Positions 57,339-64,000 of a DNA stretch of 64,000 bases are shown in pieces. Within the stretch, counting starts at the first letter, position 1; every line of letters starts with the position of its first letter. The notes under the pieces are model-generated. The model was given only the letters and a program-made list of their open reading frames with translations, was not told the DNA's origin and did no database searches. The DNA lies in assembly GCA_018608245.1 (NCBI GenBank), contig JABAZY010000037.1:1-64000 (forward strand), in the 5' to 3' direction. The stretch is from Alphaproteobacteria bacterium (GTDB lineage Bacteria; Pseudomonadota; Alphaproteobacteria; Micavibrionales; Micavibrionaceae). The translations under genes and the position numbers were made by a program.

Positions 57339-57527
57339 ATGGAGAAGTTATTATTACTAGCAGTTATCGGCATGATGGATAATGCCCCACCAGTGAAATC
57401 AGGACAGGACGAAATTACCGCCCCTGCCAAAATCACAAAGGAAGTTAAAACAGTTAAAGCCGTTCGGGTCAATAATATCCAGCCGACACAAATTGCTTAT
57501 TATCAAAGACGATACGATAGATATTAA
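57339..57527 (+). CDS. Possible small protein, 62 aa
   Basis: Weak prediction. ATG 57339 has AGAGG upstream; the product begins with a hydrophobic segment (LLLLAVIGMM) and continues Lys/Val/Pro-rich (AKITKEVKTVKAVRVNN) to YYQRRYDRY. Not recognised. Its 3' end overlaps a frame on the other strand (57472-57645). At most one of the two is likely to be expressed strongly. Confidence 0.35.
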   Translation: MEKLLLLAVIGMMDNAPPVKSGQDEITAPAKITKEVKTVKAVRVNNIQPTQIAYYQRRYDRY

Positions 57528-57645
57528 ATTTTGTTATTACTTTACTAGGATTTCTATGCGTTCTATCCATGCTTTCCGCCCAGTAGTAAACACTCATAAG
57601 TGTTGGGATAGACAGACATAGAAGACACAAGAAGAAAGGCCTCAT
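57469..57645 (-). CDS. Possible small secreted protein, 58 aa
   Basis: Weak prediction. From ATG 57645 the product has a signal-like start (MRPFFLCLLCLSIPTLMSVYY) and a polar tail. It lies divergent to the CsoR-type promoter at 57651. Not recognised; no strong ribosome site. Confidence 0.25.
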   Translation of the reverse strand: MRPFFLCLLCLSIPTLMSVYYWAESMDRTHRNPSKVITKFNIYRIVFDNKQFVSAGYY

Positions 57646-57650
57646 ATTAT

Positions 57651-57679
57651 TTGACTTATACCTAAGGGGGGTATATATT
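57651..57679 (+). promoter_or_regulatory. Strong promoter of the copper-type operon, likely leaderless
   Basis: TTGACT (57651-57656) and TATATT (57674-57679) are spaced by exactly 17 nt. The -10 ends 6 nt before the ATG at 57686, so transcription should start at or next to the start codon. The spacer carries the operator described next. Confidence 0.7.
57657..57675 (+). promoter_or_regulatory. CsoR-type operator in the promoter spacer
   Basis: TATACC (57657-57662) and GGTATA (57670-57675) form a perfect 6-bp inverted repeat around the 7-nt TAAGGGG. A/T-rich arms with a central G tract are typical of CsoR/RcnR/FrmR-family operators. It lies between the -35 and -10, where bound repressor would block RNA polymerase. 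The CsoR-family gene is at 58760 in the same operon. Confidence 0.65.
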
Positions 57680-57685
57680 AAATAT

Positions 57686-58327
57686 ATGAGGTTTTTTCTT
57701 TTTATTATCACAATGATTGCATTAATTCCCCTCCCCCTAATGTCTAGCGTGGAGGCTAGACCCGTTTCTTACCCAGGAGGATGGACAGTAATGTCCATGA
57801 ATGACAATGACACGAACAGTACGCATATACACTACTCACCAACGATTAATTATTCGATTGGGTGGCGTCATGACTATCAACGTGATACGTCCACGAATAT
57901 GGACAGCATCCAGATAAACAATCTGTTAAAGCGTTGGAACAAAAAAGGTGAACAAGCCAATTTCTATCTGAAATCTGGTGTTGGTATTGCCTATGATGAT
58001 GGCGAAGCAGCGCCTGCTGCTTTTACAGGGATTGCCCTTGATTGGGAAACCCGCCGTTACTTCACCTCATACGAGAATAAATTCCAATGGACAGACGATG
58101 TTGGCAATAGCTTTGTGAAGCATAAAGCCCGTGTGGGTATTGCACCTTATATTGGGAATTTTGGTGATCTGCATACTTGGCTAATGTTAGAAACACATTT
58201 TGATGCGGGGGAGAAAGATAGCTTTGGCGCTACGCCCCTCGTCCGTTTTTTCAAGGGCACAACAATGGTCGAAGCAGGTTATAATTTAGATGACGGCGTA
58301 TTATTTAATTTTGTACAAAGATTTTAA
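57686..58327 (+). CDS. Exported protein of unknown function, first gene of the CsoR operon
   Basis: A 213-aa protein with signal peptide MRFFLFIITMIALIPLPLMSSVEA. The mature part is rich in aromatic and beta-prone segments (IHYSPTINYSIGWRHDYQRD, FYLKSGVGIAYDDGE, GIALDWETRRYFTSYENKF) and ends with GYNLDDGVLFNFVQRF, a terminal Phe typical of outer-membrane beta-barrels. It looks like a small outer-membrane or periplasmic beta-barrel. A shortened paralogue lies at 60587. It is probably transcribed from the CsoR-regulated promoter without a leader. No annotated family recognised. Confidence 0.75.
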   Translation: MRFFLFIITMIALIPLPLMSSVEARPVSYPGGWTVMSMNDNDTNSTHIHYSPTINYSIGWRHDYQRDTSTNMDSIQINNLLKRWNKKGEQANFYLKSGVGIAYDDGEAAPAAFTGIALDWETRRYFTSYENKFQWTDDVGNSFVKHKARVGIAPYIGNFGDLHTWLMLETHFDAGEKDSFGATPLVRFFKGTTMVEAGYNLDDGVLFNFVQRF

Positions 58328-58388
58328 CCGTCCGTAATGTGTTTACACGTCTGAGGACAAAACAAAAAAGCAGAAGGAATAGAAGAAA

Positions 58389-58727
58389 ATGAAAAAATTA
58401 TTATTAGCAGTAGCTTTGATTACATTAGGCACAGCACCAGCGATAGCAGAAGAAAAAGTTGTGCTTGATCCAAAAGAAACACCAGCCGAAGTCGTTGCCA
58501 CTGTTGAGCGTGATGTTGTGATTGACGTGGCGGGTATGGTTTGTGATTTCTGTGCGCAATCCATCCAAAAAGTTTTTGGCAAGCAAGATAGCGTTGTCGC
58601 TACAAGCGTTGATTTAGATGCGGGCCAAGTGATTGTTGACCTTAAAGATGGCGCAGAGTTAAGCGATGAGAAGATAGATGAGATGATTACCTTTTCTGGT
58701 TATGAGGTCACAAAAATAACGCGCTAG
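58389..58727 (+). CDS. Periplasmic HMA-domain heavy-metal-binding protein
   Basis: A 112-aa protein with signal peptide MKKLLLAVALITLGTAPAIA and one heavy-metal-associated domain containing the CxxC metal site in VAGMVCDFCAQSIQKVFG (MerP/Atx1-like). It probably binds Cu(I) or another thiophilic ion in the periplasm. AAGGA precedes the ATG. It lies 61 nt after the exported-protein gene and 32 nt before the repressor start, so it is in the same operon. No P-type ATPase is nearby. Confidence 0.87.
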   Translation: MKKLLLAVALITLGTAPAIAEEKVVLDPKETPAEVVATVERDVVIDVAGMVCDFCAQSIQKVFGKQDSVVATSVDLDAGQVIVDLKDGAELSDEKIDEMITFSGYEVTKITR

Positions 58728-58759
58728 ATTTGTTAGCGCGCAGAAACAAGGAGCCTATT

Positions 58760-59065
58760 ATGAGCGATAATTGTTGTGGTGATAAAGATCACCAGCACCC
58801 AGATCATTCGAAATTAATTCCCAACCTGAACCGCGCCAGTGGACAGTTAGAGGGGATTAGAAAAATGATTGATGAACGGCGCTATTGCCCCGACATTATG
58901 ACGCAACTCCGCGCCACCCGCGCCGCGCTGAAAGCAATTGAAGCCAATATCCTTGAATCCCATCTATCAGGCTGCTTAACAGGCGCTCTTGCCGAAGGTG
59001 ACGAAGCAACGCGCGACCAAAAGATGGCAGAGATAAAAGATATTTTTAAACGCTATGATGATTAA
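58760..59065 (+). CDS. CsoR-family copper-sensing repressor
   Basis: A 101-aa all-helical repressor of the CsoR/RcnR/FrmR family. The ligands C43 (RRYCPDI), H68 and C72 (LESHLSGC) form the C-H-C pattern of Cu(I)-sensing CsoR proteins, rather than the RcnR (Ni/Co) or FrmR (formaldehyde) sets. The N-terminus is rich in Cys/His (DNCCGDKDHQHPDH), as in some family members. AAGGAG at a good distance before the ATG at 58760 decides the start over 58730. It probably autoregulates the operon through the operator at 57657. Confidence 0.88.
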   Translation: MSDNCCGDKDHQHPDHSKLIPNLNRASGQLEGIRKMIDERRYCPDIMTQLRATRAALKAIEANILESHLSGCLTGALAEGDEATRDQKMAEIKDIFKRYDD

Positions 59066-59456
59066 TAATAAAAATTTAGGCTTAACTGCCTTGTGTATTC
59101 TACTCTTCACGATTGGATGTTACAATGTATGGCAGCACCCAAAGGCACAAGAGTTTCTATCAGATAAAAAATTTTCCTACGGCCCGTGCGGAAATAAGAA
59201 AATATCAATAAACCCCTCAGGCTGTATTACCTACTGGAAAGAATGGAACAAAAACATTCAAACAAAAGAAAACATTGGAACAGAATATAATAAACTGACA
59301 CCAAGACAAAGAGCCTCTAAATTTAAGGCGACATATTGCGATCCTGACAGCGATGTAAATGCTACAAGTCTTGATTGTAGTAAATATGATAAAATCAAAA
59401 AACACCCAAAACAAGGCGGCCGTTACAGAAACTCCTACGGAAACGAACCCAATTAA
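59055..59456 (+). CDS. Membrane-anchored Cys-containing protein, 133 aa
   Basis: Not recognised. LGLTALCILLFTIGCYNVW is a signal/anchor. The polar part has YGPCGNKKISINPSGCITYW and DVNATSLDCSKYDKI; several Cys are present. The segment around DCSKY resembles the end of the 84-aa protein at 33266. It overlaps the repressor gene by 11 nt, so it may be the last gene of the operon. Confidence 0.6.
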   Translation: MMINNKNLGLTALCILLFTIGCYNVWQHPKAQEFLSDKKFSYGPCGNKKISINPSGCITYWKEWNKNIQTKENIGTEYNKLTPRQRASKFKATYCDPDSDVNATSLDCSKYDKIKKHPKQGGRYRNSYGNEPN

Positions 59457-59530
59457 AATTAATGGTATTGACCATCCCCCTCGCCAGCTTCATACTTGAA
59501 CTTGATTTTATTTAACAAGAAAGCCTTATC

Positions 59531-60472
59531 ATGTCCTTCGATAGTTTTGTCAATTTTGCGGAAGCAGTGCCCGCTCTTATTATTACTGGTGTTATTTTAT
59601 TTTTAATTGGTAAGGGAACGTTCTATACCATTCCGCAGACTTATACGGGGTTGGTGACACGCTTTGACCGTCACGTGCGGACGAATGACTTTGCGGGGCT
59701 AAAGATGAAAATCCCATTGATCGAAAAAGTTGATAAAATTTCGATGCAGGAATTTCAAGCGGATGAAATGTTGGAAACAAAAACCACGGATAACTTGTTC
59801 GTGAAATTACCGATCTCTATCCATTACCAAGTAAACGCTCCAGAGAAGTTTTTCTTTGAAAAGGGTGACCCGATTAAATTGATGAAAAAGGTTGTGGCCG
59901 CCGCTGTGCGTGAATACACCTCTGGCAAAGACTTCCAAGAGTTATATGATGAGCGCCAACAAATCAAAGAAGGCGTGCTGAACAAGGTTGAAACTCAAGT
60001 TGGCACTTACGGTATCTTAATCAGCGATATCGTCATTGATGAACCACAAGCCTCCGTTGAAGTGAAAGAAACCTTTGACCGCGTACGCTCAAGTGCGCTT
60101 GAAAAAGATGCCGCCAAAAACGAAGCGGAAGCGGACTACATCAGAACCGTGAAACGTGCCGAAGCTGACAAGCAACGTAACATTTTAATAGGTGAAGGGG
60201 TTGCAGGTTTCCGTGAGAAAATTGCCGATGGGTATTCACTACTACGTAAGCAACTTATCTCTGATGGTGCAGACCCATATACGGCTGATCGTTTCATGGA
60301 AGAAGCGATGCGCCTTGATACCCTCCGTGATGTTGGTGACAAGGGAAACATGGTTATTGTGACAACCGATGGCGCTTCTGCGCTACGCGTGGCAGAGTTT
60401 CAAACACTGAACCAAATCCCTGCAAATAAAGAAACTCCAGACGGTAAAATAAAACAAAATAATAAAAAGTAA
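59531..60472 (+). CDS. SPFH/band-7 domain membrane protein
   Basis: A 313-aa protein with one N-terminal membrane helix (ALIITGVILFLIGKGTFYTI) and an SPFH domain (about 35-215: VTRFDRHVRTNDFAGLKMKI, KLPISIHYQVNAPEKFF, VREYTSGKDFQELYDERQQI), then a coiled-coil region (ALEKDAAKNEAEADYIRTVK). Such proteins form oligomers in membranes and act as scaffolds; this one is of the general prohibitin/stomatin type rather than HflC or HflK. Confidence 0.87.
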   Translation: MSFDSFVNFAEAVPALIITGVILFLIGKGTFYTIPQTYTGLVTRFDRHVRTNDFAGLKMKIPLIEKVDKISMQEFQADEMLETKTTDNLFVKLPISIHYQVNAPEKFFFEKGDPIKLMKKVVAAAVREYTSGKDFQELYDERQQIKEGVLNKVETQVGTYGILISDIVIDEPQASVEVKETFDRVRSSALEKDAAKNEAEADYIRTVKRAEADKQRNILIGEGVAGFREKIADGYSLLRKQLISDGADPYTADRFMEEAMRLDTLRDVGDKGNMVIVTTDGASALRVAEFQTLNQIPANKETPDGKIKQNNKK

Positions 60473-60574
60473 TAACCTGCAAATTTTAATCACCATTCAA
60501 CTTTTTATGCCCTGCTAAGCCTTTGATTTTAATTTGTTTTATGGAAATTTAGGGCTTATTAACCTTATTCATGC

Positions 60575-60580
60575 TAAAAT
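60575..60580 (+). promoter_or_regulatory. Extended -10 element, likely leaderless promoter
   Basis: TAAAAT (60575-60580) with the upstream TG of an extended -10 (ATGCTAAAAT). The ATG at 60587 lies 6 nt after it, at the predicted transcript start. No clear -35 or Shine-Dalgarno sequence. Confidence 0.45.
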
Positions 60581-60586
60581 AGTGAT

Positions 60587-60976
60587 ATGAGGTATTTGTA
60601 TGTCATTATTGGATTATGCTTAGTTTTCACATCCCCTGCAAAGGCGGATGGTCTTCTTGAGCTGCAAGAGTTTATTACTTACAACATCAAAGTGGTTGAT
60701 GACATCAAACAAGATTACAATCATCTATCCTTTAAAAGCTGGGATAAAACCCAAGACAACAATGGTATGTACATTAAATCTGGTGTTGGTTACGCCTCTC
60801 GTTTAGGGGAGATTGACGGTCACAACGCTTGGTTGATGCTAGAGCTGAAACATGAAGGTGGCGGTAAAGTTAGCCCGCAGACATTCGTGCGTTTTTATAA
60901 AGATGATAACGGCATTATTGAAGGCGGTTACAACATGGAAGATGGCTTCATCTTCAGATTGAAAAAATCGTTCTAA
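60587..60976 (+). CDS. Shortened paralogue of the exported protein at 57686
   Basis: A 129-aa protein with signal peptide MRYLYVIIGLCLVFTSPAKA. Its C-terminus (AWLMLELKHEGGGKVSPQTF, VRFYKDDNGIIEGGYNMEDG, ending FRLKKSF) aligns with the end of the 213-aa protein (TWLMLETHFDAG, VRFFKGTTMVEAGYNLDDG, FVQRF); MYIKSGVGYA matches FYLKSGVGIA. About 80 residues of the middle are absent. The gene is intact and uses an extended -10 promoter. Whether it is functional or decayed cannot be told. Confidence 0.7.
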   Translation: MRYLYVIIGLCLVFTSPAKADGLLELQEFITYNIKVVDDIKQDYNHLSFKSWDKTQDNNGMYIKSGVGYASRLGEIDGHNAWLMLELKHEGGGKVSPQTFVRFYKDDNGIIEGGYNMEDGFIFRLKKSF

Positions 60977-61387
60977 TTACTTCTTTTTATTTTTCTCACA
61001 TGGATAAGATTCAAACAGCGCAAGTGTAACAGCAGGCGCTGCAATAAATGGTCCGTGGTGGTCATTCACTTTTAAATATCTCCAAACAACATCTTGCAAT
61101 CTAGCTTTTTCCGCCGTATTTGGTACGCAAAAATCTATGCTGGGCGCTGTCCCTAACGAACGTAGTAAATTATGATAGTCAATAATTCCAGAGATATAAG
61201 ACTGGCACGCATTGTGCCCGCCTTTAACAACTTCTCCACCCTCTTCATTGCGCTTACACACTTCATATAAATACTCACCAGAAATAAGCGCACCTGTTTT
61301 ATTTTTTTGAGCATAAGAATTTTGTGGAATCATCGCCAACATAATCATGAACGTGATAAAAAAAGAAATTTTATTGATACGCGCCAT
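60977..61387 (-). CDS. Rap1a/Tai-like exported protein
   Basis: A 136-aa exported protein with signal peptide ISFFITFMIMLAMIPQNSYA. LYEVCKRNEE, ACQSYISGIIDYHNLL, FCVPNTAEKARLQDVVWRYL and APAVTLALFESYPC follow the pattern of the Rap1a/Tai immunity-protein fold, with two disulfide-type Cys pairs. Members neutralise type VI amidase effectors or are of unknown role. No T6SS gene is in the window, so an immunity function here is not supported. It ends 1 nt from the stop of the 60587 gene. Confidence 0.75.
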   Translation of the reverse strand: MARINKISFFITFMIMLAMIPQNSYAQKNKTGALISGEYLYEVCKRNEEGGEVVKGGHNACQSYISGIIDYHNLLRSLGTAPSIDFCVPNTAEKARLQDVVWRYLKVNDHHGPFIAAPAVTLALFESYPCEKNKKK

Positions 61388-61393
61388 TAAAAT

Positions 61394-62527
61394 TTATTCT
61401 TTGCTACCGGACTTAAGTTGTTCCAAAATTGCAAATGGATTATCAGCTTCCGTTTTTGCTTCTGCTACATAAACATTCACACGTTGCTCTTTTTTAGCAG
61501 GCTTTTTCCCGGAGTTTTTCCCGGAGTTTTTCCCGGAGTTTTTATTAGTGAATTTTTTCGCTTCAGGTTTCTTATCTTTCGCCACGTAAATTGGGCGACC
61601 AGTATTACCTGTGTTAATCGCCTTACCACGTTTTAATTTAAAAGTAGCAAGCTCTGGCTTAACATCTACCTTCTTCTCAGGGGTCTCACCCTCAGCAACA
61701 GGCGCAGGTTCCTCTGTCTTGATGACTTCTGCTTCTGCTGTTTTTTCATCAGCTGGGTCTTTAATTTTTGTATGTCCCATCGCCTCTAAAACTGCGTAAA
61801 GGTCAGCAATGTTACTGCCTAACCATTCAGCCATTTTATGTTGTGCTTCAAACACGCCCTTGTCCGCGCTATCGTAAACAGCACAGATCACACGATCTAA
61901 CATATCAACACGAATGGAACGCGGGCCATAGACAGGGTAGCCAATTGAGCGATAATAATTTTTATCAATCTCTTTCCCCTCAACAGAGAAAGAAACAATC
62001 CCATCCGCAGGAATTTCAGCAGGTAATTTTTTATCCTGCCAGATACTCAATAATAATCCGCGCAATCTTACAGCGGCTGGCTTATTTAACTCAGGCAAGA
62101 ATACAAGCAATGGCCCAAAACGAATTTTCTTGGTGCGTAGCGTGCTACGCGTCTCTTCGTCCATTTGCGCAATAAGATCTTCTAAGTCTACGCGTGGCAG
62201 AATACCCATAGCGTCATAAAGCTTATTTGTGATATCGCGTGGTGCGCCTTCTGGTACTTCATCTTTCTTAAGGTTAAATAACGGCTCTAATGTTACTTGC
62301 AAATGACGCGTTAGCCATTCCTTGATAAGCGCCTCAGCCTCAACCTTATCAACACCAGCCAAAGGCTGTGCTTCTTCGATTAATTTTGTTGTTGGATATA
62401 ACGCATCCTCGCCTTTAGCAATTTGCGCCACAGGGATACCCGGCAATGGATTCGTTTCATCACGTTGCCACGTAATCTGCCCTTCATCGTTCAATTTGAA
62501 CTGTTTGTCATTCGATTTTAATATCAT
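61394..62527 (-). CDS. Orphan C-terminal module of Suv3-like helicase
   Basis: A 377-aa protein that resembles the C-terminal half of the large alphaproteobacterial ATP-dependent (Suv3-like) RNA helicase: FKLNDEGQITWQRDE, VAQIAKGEDALYPTTKLI, RTKKIRFGPLLVFLPELNKP, YYRSIGYPVYGPRSIRVDML and LDRVICAVYDSA match its conserved blocks. There is no Walker A or DExH motif, and an in-frame TAG three codons before the ATG shows it is a separate gene. The C-terminal third is a Lys/Glu/Pro/Ala-rich tail with three NSGK repeats. Function is inferred from the parent family only. Confidence 0.75.
   Translation of the reverse strand: MILKSNDKQFKLNDEGQITWQRDETNPLPGIPVAQIAKGEDALYPTTKLIEEAQPLAGVDKVEAEALIKEWLTRHLQVTLEPLFNLKKDEVPEGAPRDITNKLYDAMGILPRVDLEDLIAQMDEETRSTLRTKKIRFGPLLVFLPELNKPAAVRLRGLLLSIWQDKKLPAEIPADGIVSFSVEGKEIDKNYYRSIGYPVYGPRSIRVDMLDRVICAVYDSADKGVFEAQHKMAEWLGSNIADLYAVLEAMGHTKIKDPADEKTAEAEVIKTEEPAPVAEGETPEKKVDVKPELATFKLKRGKAINTGNTGRPIYVAKDKKPEAKKFTNKNSGKNSGKNSGKKPAKKEQRVNVYVAEAKTEADNPFAILEQLKSGSKE
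61503..61538. repeat. Three tandem 12-bp repeats
   Basis: TTTTTCCCGGAG occurs three times in direct tandem and encodes the repeated NSGK of the orphan helicase module. Such tracts change copy number easily while keeping the frame. Confidence 0.85.
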
Positions 62528-62634
62528 GGCTCTCTATTTACCTTAACTAGAGCGCGGGATAAAGCGAAAACCTGCTTTATCATCGGAAAAAAACTTGTTA
62601 AGCTTGGTCAACTTATAACAACGGACACATAATC

Positions 62635-64000
62635 ATGCTTACAAGAATCGCCCTAACGCTTTGTTTTATCGCTCTTTTACCTCTAACTGCTCACGCAAAA
62701 GTCGAAATTAATGACGAAGGCGCAAGCAGGTTAAAAGCCATATTTTCTGATTATTTAGACACGCAAAAGACTGCTTTGGCTGCACAAGGTGGTGAATTAA
62801 TAACAGAAGGCGAGCTTTTAATCGAACAAGCCGATAGTTACTACGCCATAACAATGCCTTCCGTAACAATAGGTATGGGTGAAGGTGCGAAGATAAAGTT
62901 GGGGCTAATTGCCGTAAATGCTATCCCGACCGACAAAGAACATGAATGGAAAATGTCCCTATCTATTCCAACCCCTCTTATGTTCCACAGTAAAAAAGGT
63001 GAACTATTCCGCTTTAACATTGGTGAACAAAAAGCAGGCGGTGTTTATAACGAAAAACTAAATAGTTATTCCAGCTTTGCCTCCATTTATAAAAACATGA
63101 ATTTAGAATCTGCTTCAGGTGAAGAATTAATGACCCTAGATAAGATCATTGCCAAAACGCAGTATGCACCAGATGAAAACGATAAATGGTCAGGCGATGC
63201 AAAATTTAATTTTTCTGGGTTGTCCATTAAAGATGCAAAGGATGTTTCAAGCATTAACATTGGTTCTATTTCAGCCTTAGCAGAGCTTGGTGGATTTGAT
63301 CCAGTAGTATACAAAAGCGCTCAAGAAAAAGTACTGAGCCAGCTAGAAGATATGAACAAAGAAATGGATGCCCTTCGTAAAGCGATGAAAGATGGTACAG
63401 AACTAGACCAGTCTAAAATTAAAGGGTTAGAAGAGAAATCTGAAAAAATGATGACTTCAACATTGGATTTAATGTTGAAAGCGATGAACAAATCAACACT
63501 AACCCTTTCTGTAAAAGACTTTGGTATTGAAGGTGTTGATAAGAAAACAGGTAAAAACAACGCATTAAGCCTTGGTAATATCCTCTTTAATGCTGGTATT
63601 GATGGTCTTAAGGATGATAAAGCAGACATCATTTATGCGCTGTCCTTTGACGGTTTGAATATTGATCCTATACCAGCAAATTCTGAATTAATGCCAAGCA
63701 AATTTAAAACGCAGCTGAAGCTAAACCACCTGCCCATCAATCAACTAATTGATATGGGTAAAAACGCGATGGCGGCCAAAGCAGAAAACCCAGATGCTGG
63801 TGGTATGATTGCCATGCGTTCACTTATGTCGCTTCCACAAATTTTGGCGAATGCGGGTACAACCCTGACATTAACTGACTCATATCTGGCAAATGACACT
63901 TACAACGCCAAAATTGATGGTGAAGTAAAAGCTAGCACGACCTCTATGATTGGTGCTGTTGGTGACATGACATTGGATGTTAGTAACTTGAGCAAAATTA
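62635..64000 (+). CDS. Exported protein of unknown function (3' end beyond window)
   Basis: An open frame from ATG 62635 to the window edge, at least 455 residues. MLTRIALTLCFIALLPLTAHAK is a signal peptide with AxA cleavage site. The mature protein alternates beta-prone segments (YYAITMPSVTIGMGEGAKIK, WKMSLSIPTPLMF) with a helical, Lys/Glu-rich middle (EKVLSQLEDMNKEMDALRKA). The overall layout resembles DUF945/DUF2125-like periplasmic proteins, but I cannot assign it firmly. It is divergent from the orphan helicase module. Confidence 0.75.
   Translation, partial: MLTRIALTLCFIALLPLTAHAKVEINDEGASRLKAIFSDYLDTQKTALAAQGGELITEGELLIEQADSYYAITMPSVTIGMGEGAKIKLGLIAVNAIPTDKEHEWKMSLSIPTPLMFHSKKGELFRFNIGEQKAGGVYNEKLNSYSSFASIYKNMNLESASGEELMTLDKIIAKTQYAPDENDKWSGDAKFNFSGLSIKDAKDVSSINIGSISALAELGGFDPVVYKSAQEKVLSQLEDMNKEMDALRKAMKDGTELDQSKIKGLEEKSEKMMTSTLDLMLKAMNKSTLTLSVKDFGIEGVDKKTGKNNALSLGNILFNAGIDGLKDDKADIIYALSFDGLNIDPIPANSELMPSKFKTQLKLNHLPINQLIDMGKNAMAAKAENPDAGGMIAMRSLMSLPQILANAGTTLTLTDSYLANDTYNAKIDGEVKASTTSMIGAVGDMTLDVSNLSKI

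Noticed and set aside
57221-57472. 83-codon minus-strand frame with a signal-like start
   Set aside because: It lies opposite the 57339 frame, has no ribosome site, and its hydrophobic stretch ends in a low-complexity Leu/Phe/Arg run typical of a chance frame.
60977-61387. Type VI secretion immunity gene
   Set aside because: The fold looks like Rap1a/Tai, but no effector or T6SS gene is in the window, so this role is not supported.
1-64000. CRISPR arrays, prophage, integrase or transposase genes
   Set aside because: No regular direct-repeat/spacer arrays, integrase, transposase or phage structural genes were found by reading. Only short palindromic repeats are present.

Overview
The window reads as a chromosomal stretch of an alphaproteobacterium with moderate to low GC. 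The evidence is a C4-pathway 5-aminolevulinate synthase (HemA/ALAS), the gene order histone-deacetylase-like / xseB / ispA / dxs, the neighbourhood aroC-fabI-pdxH, a Suv3-helicase C-terminal module, pyruvate phosphate dikinase, a 17-kDa-antigen-type lipoprotein and a divergent ispB / TrmN6-like / S49-peptidase cluster. I cannot name the genus from sequence alone; a Micavibrio- or Rhodospirillales-related lineage is a guess. No prophage, plasmid, secretion or CRISPR locus was found. Most of the window is core genome, with small lineage-specific genes placed between housekeeping blocks.

Layout. 1-5.1 kb: 3' part of uvrA, two unknown genes on the minus strand, a SemiSWEET-like transporter and lipB. 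5.2-12.6 kb: a palindromic repeat, tRNA-Leu(GAG), maeB (malic enzyme fused to a phosphotransacetylase-like domain), mgtE, a GNAT gene and a class A penicillin-binding protein. 12.6-18 kb (minus strand): ispH, a P-loop ATPase and rnhA, plus small unknown genes and a PPP-family phosphatase. 18-23 kb: a deacetylase-like gene, xseB, ispA, an isochorismatase-like gene and dxs, giving an isoprenoid-precursor block together with ispH and ispB. 23-25.2 kb: an accessory patch (DUF4145-like gene, a coupled pair of unknowns, a HAD phosphatase). 25-30 kb (minus): sppA, a three-copy-domain gene pair, aroC, fabI. 30-36 kb: a large unknown protein, a glycine-zipper lipoprotein, pdxH, htpG, then a nonsense-interrupted gene and a MITE-like repeat. 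36-49 kb: a degenerate zincin, ribokinase, hemA, DUF2330/RnfD-like genes, a TetR-like regulator, an adenosine-kinase-type PfkB enzyme, a YejA-like binding protein, ygfZ and a HAD gene. 49-57 kb: kbp, ppdK, GNAT, a second S49 peptidase, DUF2147, a TrmN6-like methylase, ispB. 57-64 kb: a probable copper-responsive operon with a CsoR-type repressor, an SPFH protein, a Rap1a-like protein, an orphan Suv3 C-terminal module and a partial periplasmic protein.

The most distinctive unit is at 57.65-59.46 kb. A promoter with an excellent -35/-10 pair carries a CsoR-like inverted repeat (TATACC-N7-GGTATA) exactly in its spacer. It drives an apparently leaderless gene for a secreted unknown protein, followed by a periplasmic HMA-domain protein and the CsoR-family repressor. 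A shortened paralogue of the secreted protein lies about 2.3 kb downstream. Other notable items are palindromic units inserted in frame in dxs, a zincin homologue that has lost its HExxH histidines, an apparent AUC start codon, several likely leaderless genes and a repeated TTGACATAA-type promoter in front of unknown genes.
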